Assembly (NCBI GenBank): GCA_964036045.1 | Contig: OZ038382.1 | Span: 126,046,556 to 126,110,555, forward strand | DNA from: Eutreptiella sp. 'Long Island Sound 2002' | Taxonomy: Eukaryota > Euglenozoa > Euglenophyceae > Eutreptiales > Eutreptiaceae | DNA: 64,000 nt | Direction of reading: 5' to 3' | Part shown: positions 19,621 to 31,385 of the stretch, piece by piece | Layout of the letters: every line of letters starts with the position of its first letter | Numbering within the stretch: the stretch's first letter is position 1 | Notes under the pieces: generated by a model | What the model saw: the letters and a program-made list of their open reading frames with translations, nothing else | The model's database searches: none | Told to the model about the DNA's origin: nothing | Translations under genes and position numbers: made by a program

Positions 19621-19757
19621 CGTTTCGAGAAACACGACGTTGCTGGACCAGGGATTTCAGCGTTGCCCGTTTCGAGACAGACGGCGTTGCTGGGCCAGGG
19701 ATTTCAGCGTTGCCAACGCAGCCGTCCGTTTTGCGAACGACGTTGCTGGGCCAGGGA
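19621..19757 (+). repeat. 47-bp tandem repeat, two full units plus a partial third
   Basis: Units at 19621-19667 and 19668-19714 share GTTGCTGG(A/G)CCAGGGATTT. A third partial copy starts near 19727. The array lies in the presumed promoter or 5' leader of the glutamate synthase gene. Confidence 0.75.
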
Positions 19758-20109
19758 CACGAGCCTTCAGTCGTTGGGCTGGCTGTGTGGTTTGGACTTG
19801 GTCGCCGAAAGGTCAAACGGGTGAAACGGCCATGGTGCGCTGGTGCGCTGGGGGAACAAGGTGGTCCGTCACCCAACCCGAACTTTCCTACGACCGCTTT
19901 GGATGCGCCTGGTCGGAAAAGTACAACCCTTCGCGCAGCAAGAGGATGGATTGCCTTGCGCCTTGGTACTCCGCAAGGTTGCGCCTTCAGCAAACGAAGA
20001 TGTCGGTCGACCCAATGCGCAGTCCAATACTCTTCAAGACCGCCGTTAACAACCACCAATTTTGATTTCTCTCCACTTTCAGCGGCATTTTGTCAACCGT
20101 TTTCCAGAA

Positions 20110-23100
20110 ATGTCACACTGGCTCAACAAAGCCCCAGGAAAGGTTGGGTTGTACGACCCAGAGTATGAGAGGGATGCCTGTGGGGTCGGTTTCATTGCCA
20201 ATATCAAGGGTATCCCAACGCGGAAAGTTATGGATGAAGCTTCGCAGCAAGTTGACCGGATGGTGCACCGTGGAGCCTTGGGTGCTGATCCCTTGACGGG
20301 AGACGGTGCGGGTATCATGACCACTCTTCCGCACCCGTTGTTCAAGAAGGTGGCCGACGAAAATGGCTGGGATCTGCCCGCCCCAGGAGAGTATGCTGTT
20401 GGAAATTTCTTCCTCAACTTCGACGCTGACATCAACCACGCCACCAAGTGCAAAGTTGAAAACATCGCTGCAGAGTTTGGTCTGAGTGTGATTGGTTGGC
20501 GACTTGTGCCCACTGAAAACTCACACATCGGGTCTGGCGCCAAGGCGACGGAGCCGATTATTGAGCAAGCCTTCGTGAAACAGGTGGAGGGCAGCAACCC
20601 CTTGCCTGGATTGAGTTTCAACCAAAAGCTCTTCCTGTTCCACAAGCAGTGCACCAACCGTATCCCGTACGATGATGTTTTCTACGTTTGCTCTCTATCT
20701 TCGGAGGTTATCGTCTACAAGGGTCAGTTGACACCTGAACAGCTGTTCTTGTATTTCGCTGGTGACCTGCACCACCCCTTGTACAAGACACACTTTGCTC
20801 TTGTCCACACCCGTTTCTCCACCAACACATTCCCTTCGTGGGATCGCGCTCAGCCTCTTCGTGTGTTGGCCCATAACGGTGAGATCAACACCCTCCGGGG
20901 GAACAAGAACTGGATGCGTTCCCGTGAAGGCTTGATGAAAAGTGCATCCTTTGGTAAGCAGCTTGAAAATATTTATCCCATCATTTCTGAGAACGGTTCC
21001 GACTCTGCTGCGCTGGACAACGTGGTGGAGTTCTTGTTGAATGAGCAGTCTCGTGAGCTGCCAGAAATCATGATGACTTGCGTTCCGGAGGCATGGGAGA
21101 ACCACATTCTGATGTCGGCAGAGAAGAAGGGTTTCTACCAGTGGGCATCCCTGTTGATGGAGGCCTGGGACGGCCCTGGTCTGTTCGTCTTCTCCGATGC
21201 TCGTTACGTCGGGGCAATCTTGGACCGCAACGGTTTGCGACCAGCTCGTTTCTATGTCACCACCGACGACATCATGATCATGGCGAGCGAAGTGGGCGTT
21301 GTGGAGCCGCCGCCGCACACCATCAAGCAAAAGGGACGCCTGCAGCCTGGTCGTATGCTGTTGGTCGACACCAAGAAGCATATCTTTTACAAGGACGAGG
21401 TTTTGAAGCACGAAATCTGCAGTGCCCGACCATACGGCGAGTGGGTGAAGAACAACCTCATCACTGTGGAGCAGCTGAGGAACAAGATGCCTGACGTTCC
21501 TATCCCGACCCGGACAGCAGTGGAGGAAGGCTTCGACCATCGCCTGGCTGTGTTTAATTACACCCGCGAGCATTTGCACAAACTACTGATTCCTATGGTG
21601 GTCAACAGAAAGGAGGCTCTCGGCTCCATGGGCAACGACTCCGCCTTGGCCTGTATGTCAAAGGGTCCTCGCTTGATGTTTGACTATTTTAAGCAATTGT
21701 TCGCCCAGGTTACCAATCCACCTATCGATCCTTTCCGTGAAGCCATTGTCATGTCTTTGAAAGCCGGTGTTGGTCCTCAAGGCAACTTGTTGGAGCACAG
21801 TCCCGATCAGTGCAAGCGAATCACCTTGGATAACCCCTGTTTGCGTCTGGACGACTTGGCCCGCATCCAAAACATGTTTAAGGTGCCTGGGTGGGAAGAC
21901 TGGAAGGTGGCCACCGTTGATATCACCTTCGAGAAATCTGAGGGTCCTGCAGGCTTGAAGAAGTGCCTTGACCGTCTGTGCACAGAGGCAGCAAAATCGG
22001 TTGCGAATGGCGCCAAGTTTATTGTGCTTTCTGACCGTGCCATTAGCGCGACTCGTGTGCCAGCACAGGCCTTGCTCGCCGTTGGAGCGGTGCATCAGTC
22101 TTTGGTGGCCGCTAAGAAGCGTCTGCAGATCGGAGTGATCATTGAGAGCGGAGAAGTCCGCGAAGTGCACCACTTCTGTACCTTGGTTGGGTTCGGTGCA
22201 GACGCTGTTTGCCCGTACCTTCTGTTCGAAACGATGTTCGATTTGCGGGACAAGAAGGAGATCTTCGCGAAATCGGAAGTGTCGGATGCCACCATCATGG
22301 ACAATTACATTGGCGCCATCGACTTGGGAATGCGCAAGGTTATGGCCAAGATGGGGATTTCTACCCTCCTGAGTTACAAGGGCGCGCAGATCTTCGAGGC
22401 TGTCGGTGTGGGCAAGGAGGTGGTCAGCATGTGCTTCACTGGCACTGCATCCCGTCTTGGCGGGGTGGACTTCAGTTGCCTCGGCAAAGAGGTGATAATG
22501 TGCCATGAACTCGCGTACCCGCAGCGCGAGGGCGTGATTAGCCAGCCGATCCTGCAGGACCACGGAGACTACCACTTCCGTACCGGAGGTGTTGACCACG
22601 TGAACGACCCCGTGGCTATTGCTAACCTGCAGGACGCTGCACGAACCAAGAACAAGGCAGCGTACGCTACTTTTGCCAAATCCCACGACGAACAGGTGCG
22701 AAAATGCTGTTTGCGTGGTCTTTTGGGTTTCCGTACCATCGACAAGCACATGCACGTGCCAATCGAGGAGGTTGAGCCCGCTGCCAACATCGTCAAGCGG
22801 TTTGCAACTGGTGCCATGAGCTACGGTTCCATTTCTGAGGAAGCCCACAAGACGCTTGCCATCGCTATGAACCGCATGGGGGCGAAGTCCAACACCGGTG
22901 AGGGTGGTGAGGACGTCAACCGCTGGAATCCCAAGGAAAACGGTGACTCTGAGAAGTCCGCCATCAAGCAGGTGGCCTCCGGTCGTTTCGGTGTCACCAT
23001 TGCGTACCTTGGTGCCGCCATCGAGATCCAGATCAAGATGGCTCAGGGTGCTAAGCCTGGTGAGGGTGGTGAGTTGCCTGGCCAGAAGGTTACCAAGGGT

Positions 23101-23148
23101 ATTGGTGCCACCCGGCACTCCACCCCTGGAGTGGGTTTGATCTCTCCC

Positions 23149-23180
<32 letters not shown>

Positions 23181-26100
23181 TTTGGCCCAGCTAATCTACG
23201 ACCTGAAGTGTGCCAACCCTGAGGCCCGTGTGTCCGTGAAGCTTGTGTCCGAGGTCGGTGTCGGTGTAATTGCCTCGGGTGTGACCAAGGGTCACGCTGA
23301 TCACATCACCATCTCCGGTCACGACGGTGGTACTGGTGCCTCCAGCTGGACTGGTGTAAAGCACGCTGGATTGCCATGGGAGTTGGGTATTGCTGAGACC
23401 CACCAGACCCTTGTGCTGAACAACCTGCGTGGCCGCGTTGTGCTGCAGACCGATGGTCAGCTGAGGTCAGGCCGCGACATTGTCATTGCCTCCATGCTGG
23501 GCGCCGACGAGTTTGGCCTCTCCACTGCTCCACTGATTGTTATGGGCTGCACGATGATGCGCAAATGCCACCTCAACACGTGCCCTGTTGGTATTGCCAC
23601 GCAAGATCCTGTGTTGCGCAAGAAGTTCGACGGTGCCCCTGAGCACGTTGTCAACTACTTCTTCATGATGGCTGATGAAATCCGGCAGTACATGTCCAAG
23701 TGTGGCTTCCGCACAATGGAGGAGATGACTGGTCGGTCTGACATGCTGGTGATGAATGACACCATTGGCACCGAGAAGACCAAGCTGCTCGACCTCTCAG
23801 ACATGCTCATGCCTGCTTTCCAGGTCCGCATGGGTGTGCCTGTCACTCCATGCCAGAAGCAAGACCATGGCTTGCACCTTCGTGTTGACTACAAGATCAT
23901 CACCCGTGTGCGCCACACCATCCAAGACCCCACGCTGCCGTCCCACATTGAGATGAGTATCCAGAATCGTGACCGTGACTTCGGTACCACCCTGTCATAT
24001 GAGGTCAACAAGTGCACCAATGGTAAGGGATTGCCCGACGATACCATCCACATCAAGGCCTATGGGTCAGCCGGACAGTCCCTGGGTGCGTACCTGTGCA
24101 AGGGTATCACCATTGAAGTTGTCGGAGACTCCAATGACTACGTCGGTAAGGGTCTGTCTGGAGGTAAGGTTATCGTATACCCTGCGCAGTACGATCCCTC
24201 TTTCAAGGCTGAGGAGAACATCGTCGTGGGCAACGTGTGCTTGTACGGTGCCACCAGCGGTAACGCCTACTTCAACGGTATTGCTGCCGAGCGTTTCTGC
24301 GTGAGAAACTCCGGTGCCACTGCCGTTGTCGAGGGTGTGGGTGACCACGGTTGCGAGTACATGACGGGTGGTCGCACCATTGTGCTCGGTTCCACGGGGC
24401 GCAATTTTGCCGCTGGTATGTCCGGAGGTATCGCCTACGTGCTTGATGAGGCAGGCGATTTCAAGGGCAAATGCAACATGGAGATGGTTGCCCTTGTTGG
24501 AATGGAACCCGACGATCTTGAGTTCGTCAACGACCAGGTCACCAAGCACCACTACTGGACCAAATCCCCCAAGGCCGAGCGTTTGCTGACACACTGGGAC
24601 GATGTTGTCACGAAGTTCGTGAAGGTGTACCCCAACGACTACCGCCGCGTCATGGAGGAGAACGCCGCCGAGCAGGCTCGACGTGAGGAGATGGCCAAGA
24701 ACAAGTTCATCAAGCAGCAGGCGCCTAAGCCCGTTGTGCAGGATATAGAGGACATGTCCGCCATCGAAAAAATGCGAGGCTTCATGAAGTATGCCCGCAA
24801 GCCTGATCCTTATAGGCCGGTCAAGGAGCGTGTACAGGATTTCGATGAGCTCACCAAGCGCCACGACCCTAACAATTTGAAGCTGCAGGCCGCCCGATGC
24901 ATGGACTGCGGAGTACCGTTCTGCCAGACCACTGCGACAGGTTGCCCCTTGGGCAACATCATTCCAACCTGGAATGATTTGGTCTTCAAGGGCAAGTACA
25001 AGGAGGCCCTGTACACTTTGCTGTCCACGAACTCTTTCCCAGAGTTCACCGGTCGCGTGTGTCCTGCTCCTTGCGAGGGTGCCTGCGTATTGGGCATTAA
25101 CGCCGACCCAGTGTCCATCAAGTCCATTGAATGTGCCATCATTGACAAAGCGTTCGAGGAGGGCTGGATGAAGCCCCAGATCCCCGTCCGCACTGGTAAG
25201 ACGGTGGCTATCATTGGTTCTGGTCCTGCTGGCATGGCAGCTGCTCACCAGTTGAACAACGCTGGCCACAAGGTGACCGTTTACGAGCGTGCCCCCAAGT
25301 TCGGTGGATTGTGCTACTACGGTATTCCAAACATGAAGCTTGAAAAGAGTGTTGTTGATCGGCGTGTGGAGCTCATGCGTCAGGAGGGTGTCGAGTGGGT
25401 GGCAAATGCCAACGTCGGTGTGAACGTGGATGTGAACGAGCTGCTGGCCAAGAATGATGCGTTGGTCCTGGCCAATGGTGCCACTTACCCCCGCAACTTG
25501 CCAATCAAGGGCCGTGATCTCCAGGGGATCCATTTTGCCATGGATTATTTGGGAGTGAACCCTGATACGATCAATGCTTCTGGACGCAAGGTGTTGGTCA
25601 TTGGTGGTGGTGACACCGGCAATGACTGTATCGGTACCTCCCTCCGTCAGGGGGCCTCCAGCATTGTCAGTTTCGAGATCATGCCTCAGCCTCCAAATGG
25701 GCGTGCCAAGGAAAACCCATGGCCACAGTGGCCTCGTATGTTCCGTGTGGATTACGGCCACGCGGAGGTGAAGGAGATGATGGGCGAAGACCCTCGTAGC
25801 TTCAGCATTCTTACAAAGGAATTCGTGTCCGACGATAACGGCCGTGTGGCTGCCTGCAAGACTGTGAACGTGGAATGGACCAAGAATGCTAGTGGCCAGT
25901 TTGCCATGAAGGAAGTACCCGGGTCTGAGCGCACGTGGGAGTGTGATTTGGTGCTGTTGGCCATGGGTTTCCTGGGTCCTGAGTCCATCTTCACTGAGCA
26001 GTTGAAGCTTGAGACTGATCCTCGGTCCAACTACAAGACGCCTCCCGGCCAGTACCGAACCAGCATCCCGAAGGTGTATGCGGCTGGAGACTGCCGCCGC

Positions 26101-26229
26101 GGTCAGTCTTTGGTCGTGTGGGCCATCAACGAGGGCCGGCAGTGCGCTCGCGAGGTCGACGCTGATCTTATGGGCAGTGAGCTTACCCCATTGTCTGTTA
26201 CGGGTGGTATTGTCAAGATTCATACGTAG
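20110..26229 (+). CDS. GLT1: NAD(P)H-dependent glutamate synthase, fused large and small subunits
   Basis: 2,039 residues with no intron. It makes two glutamates from glutamine and 2-oxoglutarate using NAD(P)H (GS-GOGAT ammonium assimilation). The start is the first ATG (MSHWLNKAPGK). The 23 residues before Cys24 (DACGVGF) form a short propeptide, as in this family; Cys24 is the glutaminase nucleophile. Next come the FMN-binding synthase domain, a 3Fe-4S cluster (Cys1147, 1153, 1158; C-x5-C-x4-C) and the Gly-rich GXGXG domain to about 1500. The fused small subunit has two 4Fe-4S Cys groups (1597, 1600, 1605, 1612 and 1651, 1655, 1659), an FAD site (GSGPAG, 1703-1708) and an NAD(P)H site (GGGDTG, 1832-1837). 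No targeting peptide is apparent, so it is probably cytosolic. The length matches single-chain fungal and plant NADH-GOGAT. It ends in TAG, so TAG is a true stop in this host. Confidence 0.97.
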
Positions 26230-28730
26230 CGTGGTGGAGGTTTTGCATTTGTACAGCTGGCATTCCCGCCCCTTCTTCAAGTGCTTGACATATGATGCAC
26301 ATGTGCAGTCCAGGCAATGTTTCCAGCAGCTTAGTGCGCGTCCACAGGTGCATGGGCGTGTTTGTCTGTCGCCGAGACAGGCCACTGGACAACCGATCCT
26401 GCCGCGCGGCGCCGTGGGCAAGATATCCATTTGCCGACGCACATGATTTTTTTTTTCCACTGTCTTAGGCAGTGCACAAGGGCCAATTACAGAATGCCCT
26501 GGATGCAGAATGCACTATTGGGGGCAGCTTCTTATCGCTTATGTTGCCCCCAGCATGTCAGGAGCCATGTCGGTTGGCCGACGAGGTGAAAGATGTTTTC
26601 TAGAAGTGCATGGAGCCACGCCCATGAGAGTGGCCACCGTCATATGGGAGGGGGCGCCCCAGGCCAGGGCACCTACAATCCCACACTTCTTCGCGCAGGT
26701 ATATTTGTACTTGCTGGATTGTCCAGCCAGTGCTACAATACCTCTTTTCTTTGTGTGCATATGGTAGATATGAAACCCCTGCCCCTCCTCTCATGCTACC
26801 TCTTAATCAGGTATACTGTACCCTCTCTTCCACCTCCCAGGTGTGCATGCAAATGTGCAAGCATCACAAAGCCCAGCACAGTTGCATTTTGGTCGACCAC
26901 AGTTTACATGTTTTGTAAATTTTTCAACCACAACATCCCATGCTCAGTGGTCAGCTCTGCCTGTGAGGTTGTGTACTGTGAGTCAGTGCACAGATGCCCA
27001 AGGATTGGGCACAGTGTTTATCCAAATCAGATGTGTTTCATGGGCGTGTTATATATGGTGTATGCATAGTGTAATATAATGAACATTACGAGCATCGCGT
27101 GTGTGCTTTGCCGTATACCAGTCTGCAGTTGTAGGTGTCTCTTACCAGTGTGTCCGAATCGGCGCTTGGGTGATAGAAGGGGGCAGTGAGGGGGCGTCAG
27201 GTACGAAGACCATTCGGTCGCCATTGCTGGCACCTCTTTCTCCCAGTTCTGACCCATTGTGCCAGGCTGCGAAGGTTTGCTGCACCTAACGTGGTGGTCT
27301 TGCTGCTTGCTGCAGGGCAGCAATTGCGCAATGCACACATGGCATTGCCCGATGCACCCTATGTGCTTGAATCGCGAGATGGCTTTCGACGACATTGTCT
27401 AACATTCAGGGTCTCTGCATTGGTTCTCAATTTTGTGGCACATTTGAGCTATACTGGGAACAGGTGTTGTTTTCCCATTGACGCTGTTCATTTTTCAGTT
27501 GTGAATTTGCACGTTCTATTCGTGTTTGTTTTTCTTGCTGGCGAGTTTTTGGATGTGCATCTGCCTGGCAATTTTTGCAGGGGTTTGTTATGCATTTCTT
27601 TTTTTGTGCAATCATCTGGCGTGGAGGGGCATGCACTGTGCGCCTTTTTTTCCCCGCAGCATTGTTCTGCTTTGTTGTTGCCGCGTGAGGTGTTGTGTTG
27701 CTGAGGTGGTACCCCATTTCACCTTACATGCCTCGAGGACTCATCGTACATTCTATTGCCTGTTCTACAGCTCAGCAGCGCAATGCCTTTGTCTTGTGTG
27801 TGCACTGGTACCCCTGTGTTCTACAACCGCATCAGTATGCATGAGTGTAAAGGAGTGGGTTCCTGTTACTATTCTGGCCCCTTCACAACGCCCTGATGAT
27901 TGATTACCTATGCATAAAACATGAGGTGAATGGAAGGCAGTGATTCATGAAGCTGTTGCACCCCGCGTCCCGGAGTTGCACATTCAGAGTCCATCCCTAT
28001 TTCCTGGCACGCTTTTCTTTTTAAGGCTACACACAATTCTGCAATGTTCAGAATGTTCGTAAGCACTAGGAACAGCACCCCATAATAAACACAACGCGGC
28101 GGGGTAACCGCAGATGTAGCATGTATGGAATGGATGGTTATAACAGAGGATCTCAGGACGCATACCTGGCTTTGAGCGTCATGCACCTGTAACCCCTTAG
28201 AGCGCTTTTTAACAAGCTGATCACTTGCACGCAGCCCGTGAGCAACCATTATCCTTCTCGTCCCGATATCCCCCCTCTCCCACCGAGGAACTCAAAGTCT
28301 AGGCCTCAGAAATTGTCACTCGTTCGTGGCCCAAAATATTGGTGCAGCAAGTTGGTGCCTGCTGCGTGTCGCATGTATTTTCGTTTGTAGTCTTTAATTG
28401 GGGCTGGGTCGGTTGGGGTTGGTTGGCGTTTTTGCTTAATTTTTTCAGAGACGCTCAAGGGGAGTGGGGGGGGGCTGTTTTGTATACCGGTATCTGTTTC
28501 ACCAATGGGCAGCTTGATGTAGTACAAGAGACGTGAGAATTGAAAAACACATTATGATTTTGTCCAGAGGGCACGGGCTGTGGCATCGGATTCTGTTTCA
28601 TGGAAATTTTAATGGTTGTCAAAAGTTGTTTTTGACTGCTGCTTGAAGACTCAAGGGGAGAAGTTGTCGCAGCGCCGCGCTGTCAGACATTGGAATTAGT
28701 GTCGGAGTGAATTTCGAAGCTCCCGTTCTT
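26230..28730. other. Downstream of glutamate synthase; 3' UTR and intergenic, no gene recognised
   Basis: The first few hundred bases probably hold the 3' UTR. Several short open frames exist, but none shows a domain or convincing composition. T-rich and (CA/TG)-rich stretches are common. Confidence 0.5.
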
Positions 28731-28998
28731 TTCATGCCTTCCCCAACCGCTGTACTACATGGGGATGACGCATTGTTGACCGTGACACCATAACCGCTTG
28801 CTCATGAAAAGATTGCGCAGCACGCCAGAAGGCCAAACAGGACAAGGGGAGTGTTAGGGGTTAGTTCATGCCTTCCCCAACCGCTGTACTACATGGGGAT
28901 GACGCATTGTTGACCGTGACACCATAACCGCTTGCTCATGAAAAGATTGCGCAGCACGCCAGAAGGCCAAACAGGACAAGGGGAGTGTTAGGGGTTAG
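28731..28998. repeat. Perfect 134-bp tandem duplication
   Basis: 28731-28864 and 28865-28998 are identical by eye and directly adjacent. The unit begins TTCATGCCTTCCCCAACCGC and ends GTGTTAGGGGTTAG. No ORF spans it. Perfect identity implies a very recent duplication or an assembly artefact. Confidence 0.93.
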
Positions 28999-30829
28999 AG
29001 ATAACATTTTCTGTCTCGCATGTTGCAGAAGGCCGATATGTTGGCCATTCTTTTCACCCCAAGGGCCCACCGGACGCTGTATGAAGGAAACCAACAATTG
29101 GCGTGGTTGGCCCTGTCAAAGTTGAGACCTTTGTTAGCGCTGTAGGGTCATCCATCGGGTGTAGCTGTGTTCGCATCCCTCATGAAGCTTTGTGGACAGT
29201 ACAGGGCCATGTTGGGTCACATGGCATCCGTCTAGGAGTGGGGTTTGGTGCGTAGTCACCATTACGGCATGCGCCGTGTATTTGGCACAGGAGTTTACAG
29301 CCTGGGTACCATAGAAACCTATGTGTGACTGTAACGGTTGAGTGGTGAGTTGCAAGCAAAGTCTTTGAGTCAAGTCCGGGGGGGGGGGGGGGGTGGGGGG
29401 TAAGGGTTTACCAGCATTAAAGGCTTTCTGAGCACCACTACTTGACTATTCTCAATGCAGAACAACACCATCCCTGTGAAACTGATGTGTTTCAAGTAGC
29501 GGATTGTTTGCAAAAAGGCCCGGAATGGGGGGTTTTAGGAAGAAGAGTAGGGGCACGGTATGGCGAGGGGTTGTGGGTCCCCGGAGGGCCAACATAGCAC
29601 CGCAGAAGACCTAAGGAACGGCTTGCCCCAAGACTGGTCTAGGAGGCAGAGGAAACATTTCGCACGGCTCGTTGGACTCTGTCACTGTCCCACTAAGTCA
29701 AATCACTAGGATTTAAGGTTTGAGTTTGGGATGGAACGGCATAAAGCCAACCATAAGGCGTAGGATGCATAAGCTTTGCTTTTTAAGGTGCCGGCATAGT
29801 GGTTTGCAACATTGGGTGGGTTACAAAAGGGGGGAGCCCAAAACTAAATGTCACCTAATATTGGAGTGCTATGTTGGGCAAATACCTCAGAAGTTGCACT
29901 CATTGTCCCAAACAACAGATGTGTTATCACTGTGAAACTTGACCCTGCTTTGCGGATTCGCTGATGAGGGCTCCAAGATGGCACCCCTAAACTACCTTTG
30001 CCCTTGAAAATGTACATACACTTGTTCTCTGAGGCTTAATTCAGTGACTTTGCAAGGGTTCCACACCCCGAAACCGTGGGTTGGTAAGCAAAGCTGATAG
30101 CATGCATCAACCTCTTGAAAAAACTGCTGTTACAACTATAAACAGCTTCTTACACGTAGTTTTTCACCTCCAGGGGCCCCCGCATTGCAGATAACGTTGT
30201 GTATAGTTGTCCACTTGGGAAGAGGAGAAAAGAGATACGTAGTGTAGGTACAGACCCGCTTTGCACCGCTTCATGTACTTGTCTTTTTCAGACATGGTCC
30301 AGGGGAGCTGGCGACTACTTGCTAACCTCTTCCAGATTAATTTGTGCAAATCCACTAGGTCTCACTTTCCTAAAGAGGACGGCAGCACATGATAAGCTAG
30401 AGTTGGAATCCATTGTGGATTAACCACCTGAATATACTCGGTGGCCGCGAGGAAGAGTGAGCAAGGTGGTCAAAGACACTATGAACCTCTGCTAAAAGAA
30501 AATTTTTATTGATGTCATGTGCTCTTTCGTAAAGAAGTACACCCCAAGGTATCCAGACAATGTCCTAGGCTTGCCGCAGGCAGGTTCTTTTGAAGAGCGG
30601 CTGCCGCCATGTCAAGAGACCACCGTTTGCTACTTTGCCCCCCTTATAGCATCAAGTTCCGTCTTCTCCACCTTTAAATTTCATCGCAATCTCGGTGCAC
30701 GGCAATCGCCAAATTCAAAAAGTGCAGTAACGTGAGGATTGTTACATGACGGTAGCAAAATTTCATTTGTGAATGCATGCATACTGCACTTTTTTTCGTT
30801 ACGGAAAGTGCTGGACACTTTACAAATAG
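28999..30829. other. Intergenic with a G16 tract, no gene recognised
   Basis: There is a run of 16 G at 29378-29393, then T and 6 G. I recognise no protein-coding or RNA gene. Confidence 0.5.
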
Positions 30830-31385
30830 CTAGGTGAATGTAGAGGAAAAAGAGCACGGGGCTGATGGGACACCTTTCCGCACACCAGGTTTGGGGTAGT
30901 GGTCGCCTCAGAACGCACCATTAAGTAAAGGCTCGTTCGGTGGGAACTTTTGCAGACGCTGCATGGAGCTCACTAGCTCCGTGGAGAGGTTATAAGCTCT
31001 AAGGGATGCCCATACCGCGTGGATAGTATCACTGTTAAACGCATTGTTAATGTCTATGTACAAATGATACACCTTTTTCAACTCTGGTATCCATCTTTGC
31101 AGGACATCATAAATGTGGTGCCCGCACATGTATCGCTTTCGGAATCCAGATTGGGTAAGGCTGATGGGCCCATGCTTTTGGCTTGAACGAGGTGAGAGGC
31201 CGACAGCTTGAGTATGGGAAGTATCAAACTGATGGGCCTATAACTTTGTGCCGGCGGCGTGTCGCCTTTTTGTGCAAAAAACAACCTACCAAGGAGGACT
31301 GGTGCGCAAGTGCACCCATGTGCAGAACCATGTTACCGACTTGCCGAATTAGCCTCTGTATACCGTCCGGGCCAAGGCCATAAAC
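30830..31385 (-). pseudogene. Decayed non-LTR (LINE-type) reverse transcriptase fragment
   Basis: Typical LINE RT blocks appear in order on the minus strand but in changing frames: GLGPDGI (about 31362-31373), QKGDTPPAQSYRPISLI, SGFRKRYMCGHHIYD, then VYHLYIDINNAFNSD with WASLRAYNLSTELV, and finally CPISPVLFFLYIHL near 30850. At least two frameshifts separate the blocks, and the block with the catalytic A/F-x-D-D is not visible. It is therefore a dead 5'- and 3'-truncated copy. An open frame just upstream (31955-31692, CEWVDGLHLENLD) could be more of the same ORF, but I cannot support it. Confidence 0.8.

Noticed and set aside
19484-20065. 193-codon open frame before glutamate synthase
   Set aside because: It runs through tandem repeats, has no domain, and its composition mirrors the repeats; likely promoter or leader DNA.
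20062-20109. Upstream extension of glutamate synthase by 16 codons
   Set aside because: It would start at TTG. The ATG at 20110 gives the usual short propeptide before the catalytic Cys.
24067-26460. 797-codon minus-strand open frame opposite glutamate synthase (also 21658-23160 and 20695-21579)
   Set aside because: Mirror frames of a strongly biased coding sequence; no domain, and the plus-strand protein is unambiguous.
28851-28864. TTAGGGGTTAG as telomere-like repeat
   Set aside because: Only one and a half units, part of the 134-bp duplicated segment.
29378-29393. G16 tract as a telomeric or quadruplex element
   Set aside because: A single homopolymer without repeat units of telomere type; possibly slippage or sequencing artefact.
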